DNA of 12,739 nt, from positions 1-12,739 of the forward strand of contig CANJOX010000051.1 in the NCBI GenBank assembly GCA_947475795.1. Direction: 5' to 3'. The translations under genes and the position numbers were made by a program. Shown piece after piece: positions 1 to 8,053 of the stretch. The DNA comes from Gemmatimonadota bacterium. Its GTDB lineage: Bacteria > Gemmatimonadota > Gemmatimonadetes > Gemmatimonadales > Gemmatimonadaceae. Within the stretch, counting starts at the first letter, position 1. The number at the start of each line of letters is the position of its first letter. The notes below the pieces were generated by a model. The model was not told the DNA's origin and made no database searches. It saw only the letters and a list, made by a program, of their open reading frames with translations.

Positions 1-1059
1 GGGGAGCATCTTCAGCAGATTCTCGAGTGGCCCGAGCTTCTGCATCTGACGCATCGCCGTGAGGAAGTCCTCGAGGTCCATGCCTTCCTTGCGGACCTTC
101 TTCTCGAGCTTCTTGGCTTCGGTGGCATCGAACGTCTCCTGCGCCTTCTCCACGAGCGACACGATGTCGCCCATCTGCAGGATCCGGCCGGCCATGCGCT
201 CGGGATGGAACTCCTCGAGCGCATCGGGCTTCTCGCCCACGCCGATGTACTTGATCGGCTTCTTGAGCACGCCGTAGATCGACAGCGCCGCACCACCGCG
301 CGCATCGCCGTCGAGCTTGGTGAGGATCACGCCGGTCACGTTCAGCGCTTCATCGAAGCCCTGCGCGATCTTCACCGCTTCCTGACCGGTCATGCCGTCG
401 GCCACGAACAGGATCTCGTCGGGCTTGATCGCCGCCTTGAGCCGCTTGAGCTCGTCCATCATGTCAGCGTCGATCTGCAGACGGCCGGCGGTGTCGATGA
501 TCACGACCCGGTCACGTGCCCGGACGCCCTGATCGATGCCGGCCTTCGCGATCGCGACCACATCCTTCGTCCCGCGATCCGCGTACACGGGCACGTTCAG
601 CGCCTTGCCCAGTGTTTCGAGCTGATCGATGGCGGCGGGCCGGTACACGTCGGCCGCCACGAGCCGCGTGGTGCGGTTCTCGAGCATCAGCTTCCGGGCG
701 AGCTTGCCGGCGGTCGTCGTTTTACCCGACCCTTGTAAGCCCACCATCATGACGATCGTGGGCGGCACGGTGCTCATCTTGAGCCCCTCGCGCCGCTCGC
801 CCAGCATGGCGGTGAGTTCGTCGTGGACGATCTTCACCAACTGCTGAGCCGGCTGGATCGTCTTGATCTGCAGGACGCCCACCGCCTTCTTCTCGACCCG
901 TTCCAGGAACTCGCGGGTGAGCGCGAAGTTCACGTCGGCTTCGAGAAGGACGCGGCGCACCTCGCGCAGCCCTTCCTTGATGTCGGCTTCGGTGAGAACG
1001 CCACGTCCGCGAAGTTTCGCGAAGACGTTCCCGAGTTTGTCTGAGAGCTCGTCAAACAT
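1..1059 (-). CDS. ffh: Signal recognition particle GTPase Ffh (SRP54), 3' end cut by window edge
   Basis: Binds 4.5S RNA and the signal sequences of nascent inner-membrane and exported proteins, and hands the ribosome to the receptor FtsY through paired GTPases. The ATG is at 1059; 353 codons read without a stop to base 1. The N domain (about residues 1-90) opens MFDELSDKLG. The G domain holds the P-loop GLQGSGKT at 108-115, DVYRPAAIDQL at 137-147, DTAGR at 189-193, TKLDG at 247-251 and the SRP-specific RGG at 254-256. The sequence stops at LLKMLP, the beginning of the methionine-rich M domain, so roughly the last 80-120 residues lie outside the window. Only a weak AGG precedes the start. It is divergent from lon with about 120 bp between. 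The assignment is secure; nothing in the visible part is abnormal. Confidence 0.97.
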   Translation of the reverse strand, partial: MFDELSDKLGNVFAKLRGRGVLTEADIKEGLREVRRVLLEADVNFALTREFLERVEKKAVGVLQIKTIQPAQQLVKIVHDELTAMLGERREGLKMSTVPPTIVMMVGLQGSGKTTTAGKLARKLMLENRTTRLVAADVYRPAAIDQLETLGKALNVPVYADRGTKDVVAIAKAGIDQGVRARDRVVIIDTAGRLQIDADMMDELKRLKAAIKPDEILFVADGMTGQEAVKIAQGFDEALNVTGVILTKLDGDARGGAALSIYGVLKKPIKYIGVGEKPDALEEFHPERMAGRILQMGDIVSLVEKAQETFDATEAKKLEKKVRKEGMDLEDFLTAMRQMQKLGPLENLLKMLP

Positions 1060-1179
1060 AGACCTGAAAGGCTAACGGACCCTGACACCCCGTACAACTG
1101 GCCGGGCGCGCGCCGGCGCCCCCCGAGTACCGTTTTGACGCGGGGGGTGACGAAGTGGGGCGGTTTGGAGGCAACTTGC
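1060..1179. promoter_or_regulatory. ffh-lon divergent intergenic region with GC hairpin
   Basis: This region must carry promoters for both flanking genes. A GC-rich inverted repeat (GCCGG at 1101-1105, CCGGC at 1113-1117, seven-base GC loop) sits in the middle and includes the 10-bp palindrome 1105-1114. For ffh a poor candidate promoter reads on the minus strand: TTGTAC (1097-1092), a 17-bp spacer, then TAGCCT (1074-1069). It would give a nearly leaderless mRNA. For lon, TTGACG at 1135-1140 resembles a -35 box, but no convincing -10 follows at 16-18 bp. I see no CIRCE element or clear heat-shock promoter. Treat the promoter calls as weak. Confidence 0.25.
1167..1171 (+). promoter_or_regulatory. 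Shine-Dalgarno GGAGG upstream of possible lon start at 1180
   Basis: GGAGG ends 8 nt before an in-frame ATG at 1180, which is ideal spacing. It is the strongest visible initiation signal for lon. The other candidate, ATG at 1300, has no purine-rich sequence in front of it. This site is the main reason for placing the start at 1180. Confidence 0.5.
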
Positions 1180-3759
1180 ATGGGTCTCAATGCGTGGACG
1201 GCCCGCCGGGGCACCCTCGATCGGCACCCGTCCGTTCACGCGGTCACTCTACCCGCCCGTCTCGTGTCACGATCGACTCCGCGGTTCCCGGCCATTCCGA
1301 TGCCTCGCGGCCAGCGCAAGGAAGAAATCCTGCGCGCCGAACTGCCGCCCACGCTGCCCATGATGGCGCTGCGTTCCACGATCGTGTACCCGCTCGGGAC
1401 GATCGCGGTGCAGATGGGCGCCCCGGAAAACCTCGCGCTGCTCAGGGCGCACGAGGAGTCGGGGCTCGTGGTCGCCCTCGTGGTGGCTTCAGGCGACAGT
1501 GACGATGCGATCGATCCGCACAATTTCATCGGCCGGGTGGGCGTCGCGGCGCGCGTGCACGAACGGATCAACCTCCCCGGCGACACGGTCCAGATCACGC
1601 TGCAGGGGCTGCGGCGCATCACGATCGACGCGATCGATCAGGTGGAGCCGTTCGCGATCGCGCAGATCCAGGGCGTGAAGGAATCCCCCGCCGATCTCGC
1701 CGAACTCGACGAACTCGTGGCGCGCACCGTCGCCGCCGCCGAGACGCTGGCCGAGCTGGTCGATCGGATCCCGAATGAAGTGCCGCAGATCCTCAAGATG
1801 AACGTGTCCGATCCGGGACGCTTCGCCGATCTCGCCGCCACCAACATGAACCTGCGCATCTCCGATAAAGAGGAGGTGCTGCAGCGGCTCGACATCGGTC
1901 AGCGGATCCGGTTCATCCTGTCCCGCCTCGAGCGGGAAGTGGCGCGCGCGCGCGTGATGGAAGACGTGAAGAAGCAGACCGAGATCAAGATCGAGCAGCA
2001 CCAGCGCGAGTTCTATCTCCGGCAACAGTTGCGCGCGATCCAGTCGGAGCTGGGCGAGGCCGACCCAAACGAGAAGGAGTCGATCGACCTCCTGCGCCGC
2101 ATCGACGAGGCGCAGCTGCCCGAGAAGGTGGCCAGCGAAGCCCGCCGTGAAACCGAGCGGCTGCGCATGCTCTCGCCGGCGTCCAGCGAATTTCAGGTGC
2201 TGCGCACCTATCTCGACTGGGTGCTCGCCCTGCCGTGGCACAAACGCAGCGCCGACGATCAGGAGATCGTGCTCGCCAAGGTGGAGGACGCCCTCAGCGA
2301 CCGCCACTACGGCCTCGACGAAGCCAAGGAACGCATCATCGAGTATCTCGCCGTACGCAAGCTGCGCGGCGGCGACCCCACCGGTCCGATCCTCTGTTTT
2401 GTCGGACCGCCGGGTACTGGCAAGACGTCACTCGGCGAGGCGATCGCCACGTCCATCGGGCGCGAGTTCTATCGCATCTCCGTGGGCGGCGTGCGCGACG
2501 AAGCCGAGATCCGCGGACACCGCCGCACCTACGTGGGCGCGATGCCGGGGCTGCTCATCCAGGCGCTCCGGCGCGTGGAAGTGCGCGATCCGGTCATCAT
2601 GATCGACGAGATCGACAAGATGAGCAACGGCGGCAATTCCGGTGACCCCACCGCCGCCATGCTCGAAGTGCTCGATCCGTCCCAGAACACGACGTTCGTG
2701 GACCACTACCTGAACCTGCCGTTCGATCTGTCGAGCGTGCTGTTCATCTGCACCGCGAACAACCTGTACGACATTCCCGGTCCGTTGCGCGATCGCATGG
2801 AAGTGATCCGCATCGCCGGCTACACCATCGAAGAAAAGGTCGAGATCGCGCAGCGGTATCTCATGCCGCGCCTCCTCGAGGATCACGGGCTCAGCACCGA
2901 CGACATCGTCGTCCCCGAACCCACGCTTGGCTTCATCACGAGCCGCTATTCGCGGGAAGCCGGGTTGCGCACCTTCGAGCGCTCGCTTGCGTCCTTGCTG
3001 CGCAAGCGTGCGCGCGCCAAGGCCGACGGCGATCTGTCGTCGTGGGAGATCAGCATCGAACGCGCCGAAGAGATCCTGGGGACGCCGCGCTTCGCCGTGG
3101 AAGAGGCCGAGATGGAGCCGGAGATCGGCGCCGTGACCGGCCTCGCCTGGACGAACACCGGCGGCGACCTCCTCACCATCGAGGCGCTGTGCATGGCCGG
3201 CTCCGGCAAGCTCACCGTCACCGGGCAACTGGGCGAAGTGATGCGCGAGTCGGTCGATGCGGCCTACTCGTTCGTCCGGTCGCGGGCCGACGCCATCGGC
3301 ATCGAGGACCGCGACTTCCGTGAGTCTGACGTGCACCTGCACTTCCCCGCCGGCGCGATCCCCAAGGACGGCCCGTCAGCGGGTATCGCCGTGACGCTGG
3401 CACTGGCCAGCGCCCTGTCGCGCCGCGCCGTGCGCCGCGACCTCGCCCTCACCGGCGAGGTGACGCTGCGCGGCCGGGTGCTCGAAATTGGCGGCGTGAA
3501 GGAGAAAGTGCTGGCCGCGTATCGCGCCGGGCTGCGCGAGGTGATCATGCCCAAGGCCAACGAGAAGGACGTCAAGGACGTGCCGCAGGAGGTGCGTGAC
3601 AAGATGGCCTTCACCTTCGCCGCCACGATGGACGAAGTGCTGCGCCTGGCCCTGTTGCCGCTGGCGGACACGCATCCGGCCGATGCGATGCCGCTGCGCG
3701 CCAGCCGTGCGCCGGTGGCGAACGATGGTCCGGTGGTGCCGGCGACCGACACGTGGTGA
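1180..3759 (+). CDS. lon: ATP-dependent Lon protease (S16), start uncertain
   Basis: Cytosolic AAA+ serine protease that degrades misfolded and short-lived regulatory proteins. Numbered from ATG 1180 (859 aa), the LON substrate domain runs from about residue 55 to 255 and is followed by a helical linker. The AAA+ module has Walker A GPPGTGKT at 409-416 and Walker B VIMIDEID at 472-479. The protease domain carries the Ser-Lys dyad: S733 in PKDGPSAG and K776 in GGVKEK, with the same 43-residue spacing as S679/K722 of E. coli Lon. The start is ambiguous. ATG 1180 follows a good GGAGG, but the 40 residues before ATG 1300 look unlike a Lon N-terminus, and their third-position GC is lower than in the gene body. 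Starting at 1300 gives 819 aa, nearer the family norm. A TTG at 1135 is also in frame. The gene ends 10 bp from the convergent DUF445 stop. Confidence 0.96.
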   Translation: MGLNAWTARRGTLDRHPSVHAVTLPARLVSRSTPRFPAIPMPRGQRKEEILRAELPPTLPMMALRSTIVYPLGTIAVQMGAPENLALLRAHEESGLVVALVVASGDSDDAIDPHNFIGRVGVAARVHERINLPGDTVQITLQGLRRITIDAIDQVEPFAIAQIQGVKESPADLAELDELVARTVAAAETLAELVDRIPNEVPQILKMNVSDPGRFADLAATNMNLRISDKEEVLQRLDIGQRIRFILSRLEREVARARVMEDVKKQTEIKIEQHQREFYLRQQLRAIQSELGEADPNEKESIDLLRRIDEAQLPEKVASEARRETERLRMLSPASSEFQVLRTYLDWVLALPWHKRSADDQEIVLAKVEDALSDRHYGLDEAKERIIEYLAVRKLRGGDPTGPILCFVGPPGTGKTSLGEAIATSIGREFYRISVGGVRDEAEIRGHRRTYVGAMPGLLIQALRRVEVRDPVIMIDEIDKMSNGGNSGDPTAAMLEVLDPSQNTTFVDHYLNLPFDLSSVLFICTANNLYDIPGPLRDRMEVIRIAGYTIEEKVEIAQRYLMPRLLEDHGLSTDDIVVPEPTLGFITSRYSREAGLRTFERSLASLLRKRARAKADGDLSSWEISIERAEEILGTPRFAVEEAEMEPEIGAVTGLAWTNTGGDLLTIEALCMAGSGKLTVTGQLGEVMRESVDAAYSFVRSRADAIGIEDRDFRESDVHLHFPAGAIPKDGPSAGIAVTLALASALSRRAVRRDLALTGEVTLRGRVLEIGGVKEKVLAAYRAGLREVIMPKANEKDVKDVPQEVRDKMAFTFAATMDEVLRLALLPLADTHPADAMPLRASRAPVANDGPVVPATDTW

Positions 3760-3770
3760 CGCGCCGTCAC
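3756..3770. terminator. Hairpin shared by lon and DUF445 3' ends
   Basis: GTGACG-CGC-CGTCAC forms a perfect 6-bp stem with a 3-nt loop, extendable by a G-T and a T-A pair at its base. It covers the lon stop (3757-3759) and reaches the first base of the DUF445 stop (3770-3772, minus strand). Being symmetrical, it could act in both directions between these convergent genes. No T-tract follows on either strand, so intrinsic termination is not assured; it may act mainly as mRNA 3'-end protection. Confidence 0.35.
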
Positions 3771-5059
3771 TAACGATTCAGGAGCAGCCCCACCGAGTAC
3801 AACGCCAGCCCCACCAGACCGCCTACGATCGTGCCGTTGATCCGGATGAACTGCAGGTCGCGCCCGATCTGCAGTTCGATCTTGCGGGAGGTCGCGTCGG
3901 CGTCCCATGCCGCCACGGTGGCTGAGATGAGCGTCGCCACTTCCTCACGCGCCTGCTCCACCGCGTACGACACGATCTCCACGATCCAGCCGTTCACCTT
4001 GGCGGACAGCACGGGATCCGCGAGCACTTTCTGCCCGAGGCCGGCCAGCCATTGCTCGAGCTGGTCGGGCTCCTGCGCCGTCTCGTCGGCCAGGCGTTCC
4101 GCGTAGGTGGCGATCCGCGCCTTCACATCACCCCACACGTCCCGCGAAAAGTCCGCGACGCCGGGGTGCGCCAACACGTCGAGCTTGATCTGTTCGAAGC
4201 GCGCAATCGTCTCGGGGTTCTCGCGGAGCGACACAATGAAACGGTCCACCGCCTCGTCGTAGCGCTGGCGCAGCGGGTGATCGGGATCGGCGGCCACGGC
4301 CACCAGGGTCTTCTCCACACCGCTCACGATCTTGTCACCCACGCGACTATCCACCGCCCCCGGCACCCACCAGGGACTTTCCGCCTTCACCCGCTCGCGG
4401 ATCATCGCTTCGTTCTCGTACAGAAACTTCGCCGCCAGTCGCAGCGCATCATCCAGCAGCGCCTGATGACGGCCGCCGGTCGTGAGCAGCCCGAACAACC
4501 GCGCCATCAGGGGCGCCGCCTGCATGCGGCGCAACCGCGAGACGATGCTGCGGTCCACCAGCGCCTGCACCTCGTCGTCGCGCAGGACGCCCACCGCGCC
4601 GGAGAGTGCATGCGCCGCGTGGCGCGCCAGACGGCGGCTGTTCTCGGGCTGCGCCAGCCACTGCGCCGCGCGGTCACCCAAGTGCATCGCCGCGATCTTG
4701 CCGGCGACCACCTCGCGCGTGAGGAAATTGCGCTGCACGAAATTCCCGAGGGCCGCGCCGATCCGGTCCTTGCGCGAGGCCACGATCGCGGTGTGCGGGA
4801 TCGGGATCCCCAGCGGATGACGGAACAACGCGGTCACCGCGAACCAGTCGGCAATGCCACCCACCATGGCCGCTTCCGCGAACGCCCGCACGAACCCCAG
4901 CCACGGGTACTCCGACTCGAGCCAGCGCGTGACCACGAACACGAGCGCCACGCCCACCAGCATCAGCGTGGCCACGCGCTTCATCTGCACCAGGCGGACA
5001 CGCTTGAGTTCGTCGTCAGGCGTGATCTGCAGCGCAGGGGGCGACGGCACGAGCGTCAT
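3770..5059 (-). CDS. DUF445 family membrane protein (YjiN-like)
   Basis: A 429-aa membrane protein of the DUF445 family, whose biochemical role is not established. The family hallmark is clear near the N-terminus: a first hydrophobic segment at about 29-45, then a second that runs into VGGIADWFAVTALFRHPLG (about 67-85), followed by IPIPHTAIV. The long middle (about 95-405) is hydrophilic and largely helical, with many charged residues. A final hydrophobic segment at about 410-427 ends LLLNR. The architecture is therefore N-terminal membrane hairpin, large soluble helical domain, C-terminal anchor. ATG 5059 is preceded by GAGGG 11 nt upstream. The gene lies 19 bp after the lipoprotein metallopeptidase and is probably the last of its operon. 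Family confidence is high; function is unknown. Confidence 0.9.
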   Translation of the reverse strand: MTLVPSPPALQITPDDELKRVRLVQMKRVATLMLVGVALVFVVTRWLESEYPWLGFVRAFAEAAMVGGIADWFAVTALFRHPLGIPIPHTAIVASRKDRIGAALGNFVQRNFLTREVVAGKIAAMHLGDRAAQWLAQPENSRRLARHAAHALSGAVGVLRDDEVQALVDRSIVSRLRRMQAAPLMARLFGLLTTGGRHQALLDDALRLAAKFLYENEAMIRERVKAESPWWVPGAVDSRVGDKIVSGVEKTLVAVAADPDHPLRQRYDEAVDRFIVSLRENPETIARFEQIKLDVLAHPGVADFSRDVWGDVKARIATYAERLADETAQEPDQLEQWLAGLGQKVLADPVLSAKVNGWIVEIVSYAVEQAREEVATLISATVAAWDADATSRKIELQIGRDLQFIRINGTIVGGLVGLALYSVGLLLNR

Positions 5060-5078
5060 CGGGCGCGGGGCCCTCAGC

Positions 5079-6398
5079 TCAGCGGGTCACGGTGATGCCG
5101 GCGAGGTCGATCAGCGTCGCCCCGACGCGTGCGGGCGCATCGGTGTAGATCACCACCGGCTGCCCCCCGCGCTGCTCCACCCGCAGGCGCACGGTGCGCG
5201 CGGCGCGCGTCCCCGCCGCGGGGATGTCGTACTGGCGCGCCGTGGCACCGGCATCGAAATCGATGCGCCCCAAGCCGTACCGGCGCCGGGCCGCATCCCC
5301 CATCAGGTCGAGGAAATCCGCCGCGTCCACCGCGGAGTCCCACGCCGACACCCACACCAGCGCCTCGCCGTCGGGGGTGCGCATCACCGCGAACTGATCC
5401 CCGTCGATCCCGCCCGCCCCGCGGCGGGCCAGCGTCTCGTCCTTGAGATGCTGCAGGAGCAGCAGACGCGTCTCGAATTCGCCGAAACTGTTGCGGTAGC
5501 GCTCCGTGCCGGCGCGCGAGGCCGGCAGCGTGACCGTCACCGGCAGATCGCGCGCCTCCTTCGTCGCGGTGAAGTAGGCCGCGTCATTCAGGATCTGCTT
5601 GGTCGAGATCGGCAGGTCGGCCAGCAACTCCTTCTCCGGGCGCTGCTCGATGAACCGGCGCACGAAGTCGGCACCGCCGATGTATGGAAACAGCAGCCCC
5701 TCACGCACCGCGCGCGGCGCCGCCGAAAACACCGGCATCCCGGTCTGCGCGTCCTTCATCGCGTCACGGATGCGGTCCCATCCGCCGGGCATCTTCAGCA
5801 TGGGCCCGGCGTTCGGATCCATGCGGAGCTGCAACAACACCGCCTGCCCTTCGAGCACCGCCTGCGCCGCCGACTGGCGGTCGGCGTTCTGCACCTGCGC
5901 CTGCACCGAGTCGATGTTCACGTACTGATCCTGCCACGCATGCACGAGCTCGTGGGACACAGTCTGCCGCAGCAGCACCGACGGCGCCCCGTCCACGACA
6001 TACAGCACCTTCGTGGCCGGATCGTAGTACCCCACGATCTGCTCCTCCAGCAACTTCTGGAGTAGCGCCAGCAGGTTCATGGTATCCGGCACCATCCCCA
6101 GCAGCTTGTACGCCGACTCCTGCCCCGCCAGCTGCGTGCGCGCCCGCTCGCTCTCGAGCTGCTGGCGCACAAACGCGGCGACTTCCTCGCGCGATCGGGA
6201 CGACACCTTGGGCGGTGACTTGAACGGCAGCCCCGTTTCCTGCTCGATCTTGGGGACGAATTCGTCCACCAGCTCCGCGTACGGCCCCTCAGACGCCGGC
6301 TTTCGGTCGCCGCAGGCCGTGAGGGTGGTGCACGCGGCACAGGCGCCCAGCAGAAGCGCGCGGCGGACGGTCGGAGCGGAGGGCACGGCTCGCATCAT
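5079..6398 (-). CDS. Putative lipoprotein zinc metallopeptidase with HELVH motif
   Basis: A 439-aa predicted lipoprotein. A signal peptide with an arginine pair and hydrophobic core (about 12-28) ends in the lipobox LTAC, with lipidation expected at C29. HELVHAWQDQY at 149-159 contains HExxH (H149, E150, H153). VLEGQA at 181-186 offers E183 as third zinc ligand, a gluzincin-like layout shared by uncharacterised HExxH...EG.A proteins. So a zinc-dependent hydrolase is likely, but the substrate is unknown and proteolysis is unproven. The C-terminal half (about 230-439) has no motif I recognise. The start is chosen at the tandem ATG-ATG (6398/6395): the longer open frame upstream overlaps the prepilin peptidase gene, and only this start yields a signal peptide. 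It begins 8 nt after the prepilin peptidase stop, so co-translation is plausible. There is no clear Shine-Dalgarno. Confidence 0.85.
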   Translation of the reverse strand: MMRAVPSAPTVRRALLLGACAACTTLTACGDRKPASEGPYAELVDEFVPKIEQETGLPFKSPPKVSSRSREEVAAFVRQQLESERARTQLAGQESAYKLLGMVPDTMNLLALLQKLLEEQIVGYYDPATKVLYVVDGAPSVLLRQTVSHELVHAWQDQYVNIDSVQAQVQNADRQSAAQAVLEGQAVLLQLRMDPNAGPMLKMPGGWDRIRDAMKDAQTGMPVFSAAPRAVREGLLFPYIGGADFVRRFIEQRPEKELLADLPISTKQILNDAAYFTATKEARDLPVTVTLPASRAGTERYRNSFGEFETRLLLLQHLKDETLARRGAGGIDGDQFAVMRTPDGEALVWVSAWDSAVDAADFLDLMGDAARRRYGLGRIDFDAGATARQYDIPAAGTRAARTVRLRVEQRGGQPVVIYTDAPARVGATLIDLAGITVTR

Positions 6399-6406
6399 GG
6401 TCGAGA

Positions 6407-7252
6407 TCAGGTCGGGAACGCGCGCTGCAGATACCACGCAATGAGGCGATCTCCCCAAAGCAAGACCAGCATGGCGGCCGGCGCAAGGAACACGCCGAAG
6501 GGGACATCGGGGAAGGCAAACTCCGCATCGGTGCCACGCGTACGCCATTTCACGAGGGGGCCCACAATCAGCAGAAACACCACGGCGCCGACGAAGGCGC
6601 CCACGATGATCGTCAGCAGGGCCCGCTCGGAGCCGAGTGCCGCGCCGACGACGGCCATCAACGTGGTGTCGCCGAACCCCATCGCCTCGCGCTTCATCAT
6701 CACTTCGGCCAGCCAGCCGATGATGGTGATCGCGCCGGCACCGGCGCAGGCACCCAGCACCGCCGCCCACGGGTCGGCGAAGTGCGACGTTTCACCCACG
6801 AAGAAGTTCGCGATCGCGGCGGCGAACACCAGCACCAGGCCGCTCACGGTGAATCCGTCGGGGATCAGGTAGGTCTTCGCATCGGTCACCGCGATCCCGA
6901 ACAGCAGCGTGCCGAACACCGCCACGCGCACCGATTCCAACGTCAGGTCGAAGGCGATCACACTGGCCACCCAGCCCAATCCCACCGCCAGCTCAACCGC
7001 CGGATACTGTACCGAGATGGGCAGCTGGCAGCCGCGGCACCGGCCGCGCAGCAGCACCCAACTCACCAGCGGAATGTTCTCGTGCCACGCAATGGCCCGC
7101 TCGCACCGCGGACAGCGCGAGCGCGGCCGCACGACGCTGAGATCAGCCGGCCAGCGCGCAATGCACACGTTGAGGAACGACCCGATCGCGGCACCGAGCA
7201 CGAAGACGGGCAGCAGGATGAGGAGGATGATGTCGGAGGTCAGGAGCAGCAC
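6407..7252 (-). CDS. Type 4 prepilin peptidase / N-methyltransferase (A24, PilD family)
   Basis: Inner-membrane aspartic peptidase that removes the short leader of type IV pilins or type II secretion pseudopilins and methylates the new N-terminus. The 281-aa protein has the expected order: GSFLNVCIARWP at 24-35; a cytoplasmic zinc-binding loop with C47/C50 and C72/C75; the first catalytic aspartate D124 in DAKTYLIPD; the second, D195, in GFGD; and PFGVFLAPA near 251. About seven to eight hydrophobic segments are visible. The methyltransferase domain looks intact, so it should be bifunctional. The GTG at 7252 is the only usable start: the frame is closed upstream by the preceding gene's stop, and no Shine-Dalgarno is seen. 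No pilin or secretion genes are nearby, so its partners must be elsewhere. PilD, GspO or ComC naming cannot be decided from context. Confidence 0.95.
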   Translation of the reverse strand: MLLLTSDIILLILLPVFVLGAAIGSFLNVCIARWPADLSVVRPRSRCPRCERAIAWHENIPLVSWVLLRGRCRGCQLPISVQYPAVELAVGLGWVASVIAFDLTLESVRVAVFGTLLFGIAVTDAKTYLIPDGFTVSGLVLVFAAAIANFFVGETSHFADPWAAVLGACAGAGAITIIGWLAEVMMKREAMGFGDTTLMAVVGAALGSERALLTIIVGAFVGAVVFLLIVGPLVKWRTRGTDAEFAFPDVPFGVFLAPAAMLVLLWGDRLIAWYLQRAFPT

Positions 7253-7279
7253 GGAGTCTCGGGGAGAACGGAGCGGAGG

Positions 7280-8053
7280 TCAGTCGGCGCGCAGTGCATG
7301 CATCAGGATCCCGGCAGCGACGGCGACGTTCAACGATTCGATGCCGGGCGCCATCCGGATCGCCACGCGCGACGTCACCGCCGACGCCACGTGTGCCGAC
7401 AGTCCCGCCCCTTCGTTGCTCACCACCAGCGCGAGATGGGCCGGCCGGCCGTCGGGCGGCAGGCGGTCCAACGGCAGGCCATCGGTGTCCGCCGCCCACA
7501 CCGGCATGGCCTGCTGCTGCGCGTAGGCCGCGAAGTCGTCCCACGACATCGAGACCGTGGGATGCACGAACAGCGCGCCCATCGTGCTTCGGACGACTTT
7601 GGCGTTCCAGAGGTCAACGGTGCCCGGCAGCGCCACGGTGGCCGTGACCCCCAACGCCGCGGCCGTCCGGATCACCGTGCCCACATTCCCGGGGTCCTGC
7701 AGTGCATCAAGCACAAGGATCCGGCTCGAAGGCCCCGCCGGGGCTGACAAGGTCCACGTGGGGATCGGCGCCACCGCCAGCACCCCCTGCGGCGCCTCGG
7801 TGTCGGCCGCACTGGCCAGGTCGGCCTCGCTCACCACCGTCACGGGCACGCCGCGCGCTTGAGCCGCCGCCAGCAGCGCACGGCCGCGTGCCGGCTCGCC
7901 CAGCGCCTCGGTGACCAGCACCCCCTCCACCGGCAACTGGGACGCCAGCAACGCCTCAACTGTCCGCACCCCTTCGGCCACAAAGCGATGCTGCCGCTCC
8001 CGTGCCTTCCGGCGCTGCAGGTCGCGGGCCAGGGTGAGTAGTTTCACGGACAC
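7280..8053 (-). CDS. SpoU/TrmH-type RNA 2'-O-ribose methyltransferase
   Basis: SAM-dependent enzyme of the SPOUT class that methylates a ribose 2'-OH in rRNA or tRNA. Residues 1-95 form the L30e-like RNA-binding domain, opening KLLTLARDLQRRKARERQ and FVAEG. The catalytic knot has motif 1 LDALQDPGNVGTVIRTAA (about 115-132, with the conserved Asn and Arg), motif 2 VVSNEGAGLS (210-219), and motif 3 IRMAPGIESLNVAVAAGI (about 232-249). GTG 8053 gives 257 aa; GTG 8047 gives 255 aa and is equally possible, as neither has a Shine-Dalgarno. The much longer open frame reaching 8833 overlaps the M48 gene and is not real. It is the first gene of the minus-strand cluster, 27 bp before the prepilin peptidase. 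The exact RNA target (RlmB-, TrmH- or TsnR-like) cannot be assigned. Confidence 0.92.
   Translation of the reverse strand: MSVKLLTLARDLQRRKARERQHRFVAEGVRTVEALLASQLPVEGVLVTEALGEPARGRALLAAAQARGVPVTVVSEADLASAADTEAPQGVLAVAPIPTWTLSAPAGPSSRILVLDALQDPGNVGTVIRTAAALGVTATVALPGTVDLWNAKVVRSTMGALFVHPTVSMSWDDFAAYAQQQAMPVWAADTDGLPLDRLPPDGRPAHLALVVSNEGAGLSAHVASAVTSRVAIRMAPGIESLNVAVAAGILMHALRAD

Noticed and set aside
1135..1140. TTGACG as a lon -35 promoter box
   Set aside because: No acceptable -10 sequence lies 16-18 bp downstream; the following bases are G-rich.
2428..3342. 304-codon minus-strand open frame inside lon
   Set aside because: It is antisense to the AAA+ and protease domains, has no recognisable motif and is rich in His, Asp and Arg; a shadow of GC-rich codons.
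4052..6065. Long plus-strand open frames (347 and 403 codons) opposite the DUF445 and lipoprotein genes
   Set aside because: They lie wholly antisense to genes with clear family motifs. Their composition (His, Arg, Gln and Pro rich, no domain pattern) is what a GC-rich gene gives when read on the other strand.
6399..6770. N-terminal extension of the lipoprotein metallopeptidase frame up to 6770
   Set aside because: It overlaps the prepilin peptidase in another frame on the same strand, and would bury the signal peptide and lipobox internally.
6782..7747. 321-codon plus-strand open frame across the prepilin peptidase and methyltransferase
   Set aside because: It spans the antisense of two well-supported genes and their gap; composition is low-complexity His/Arg/Gln.
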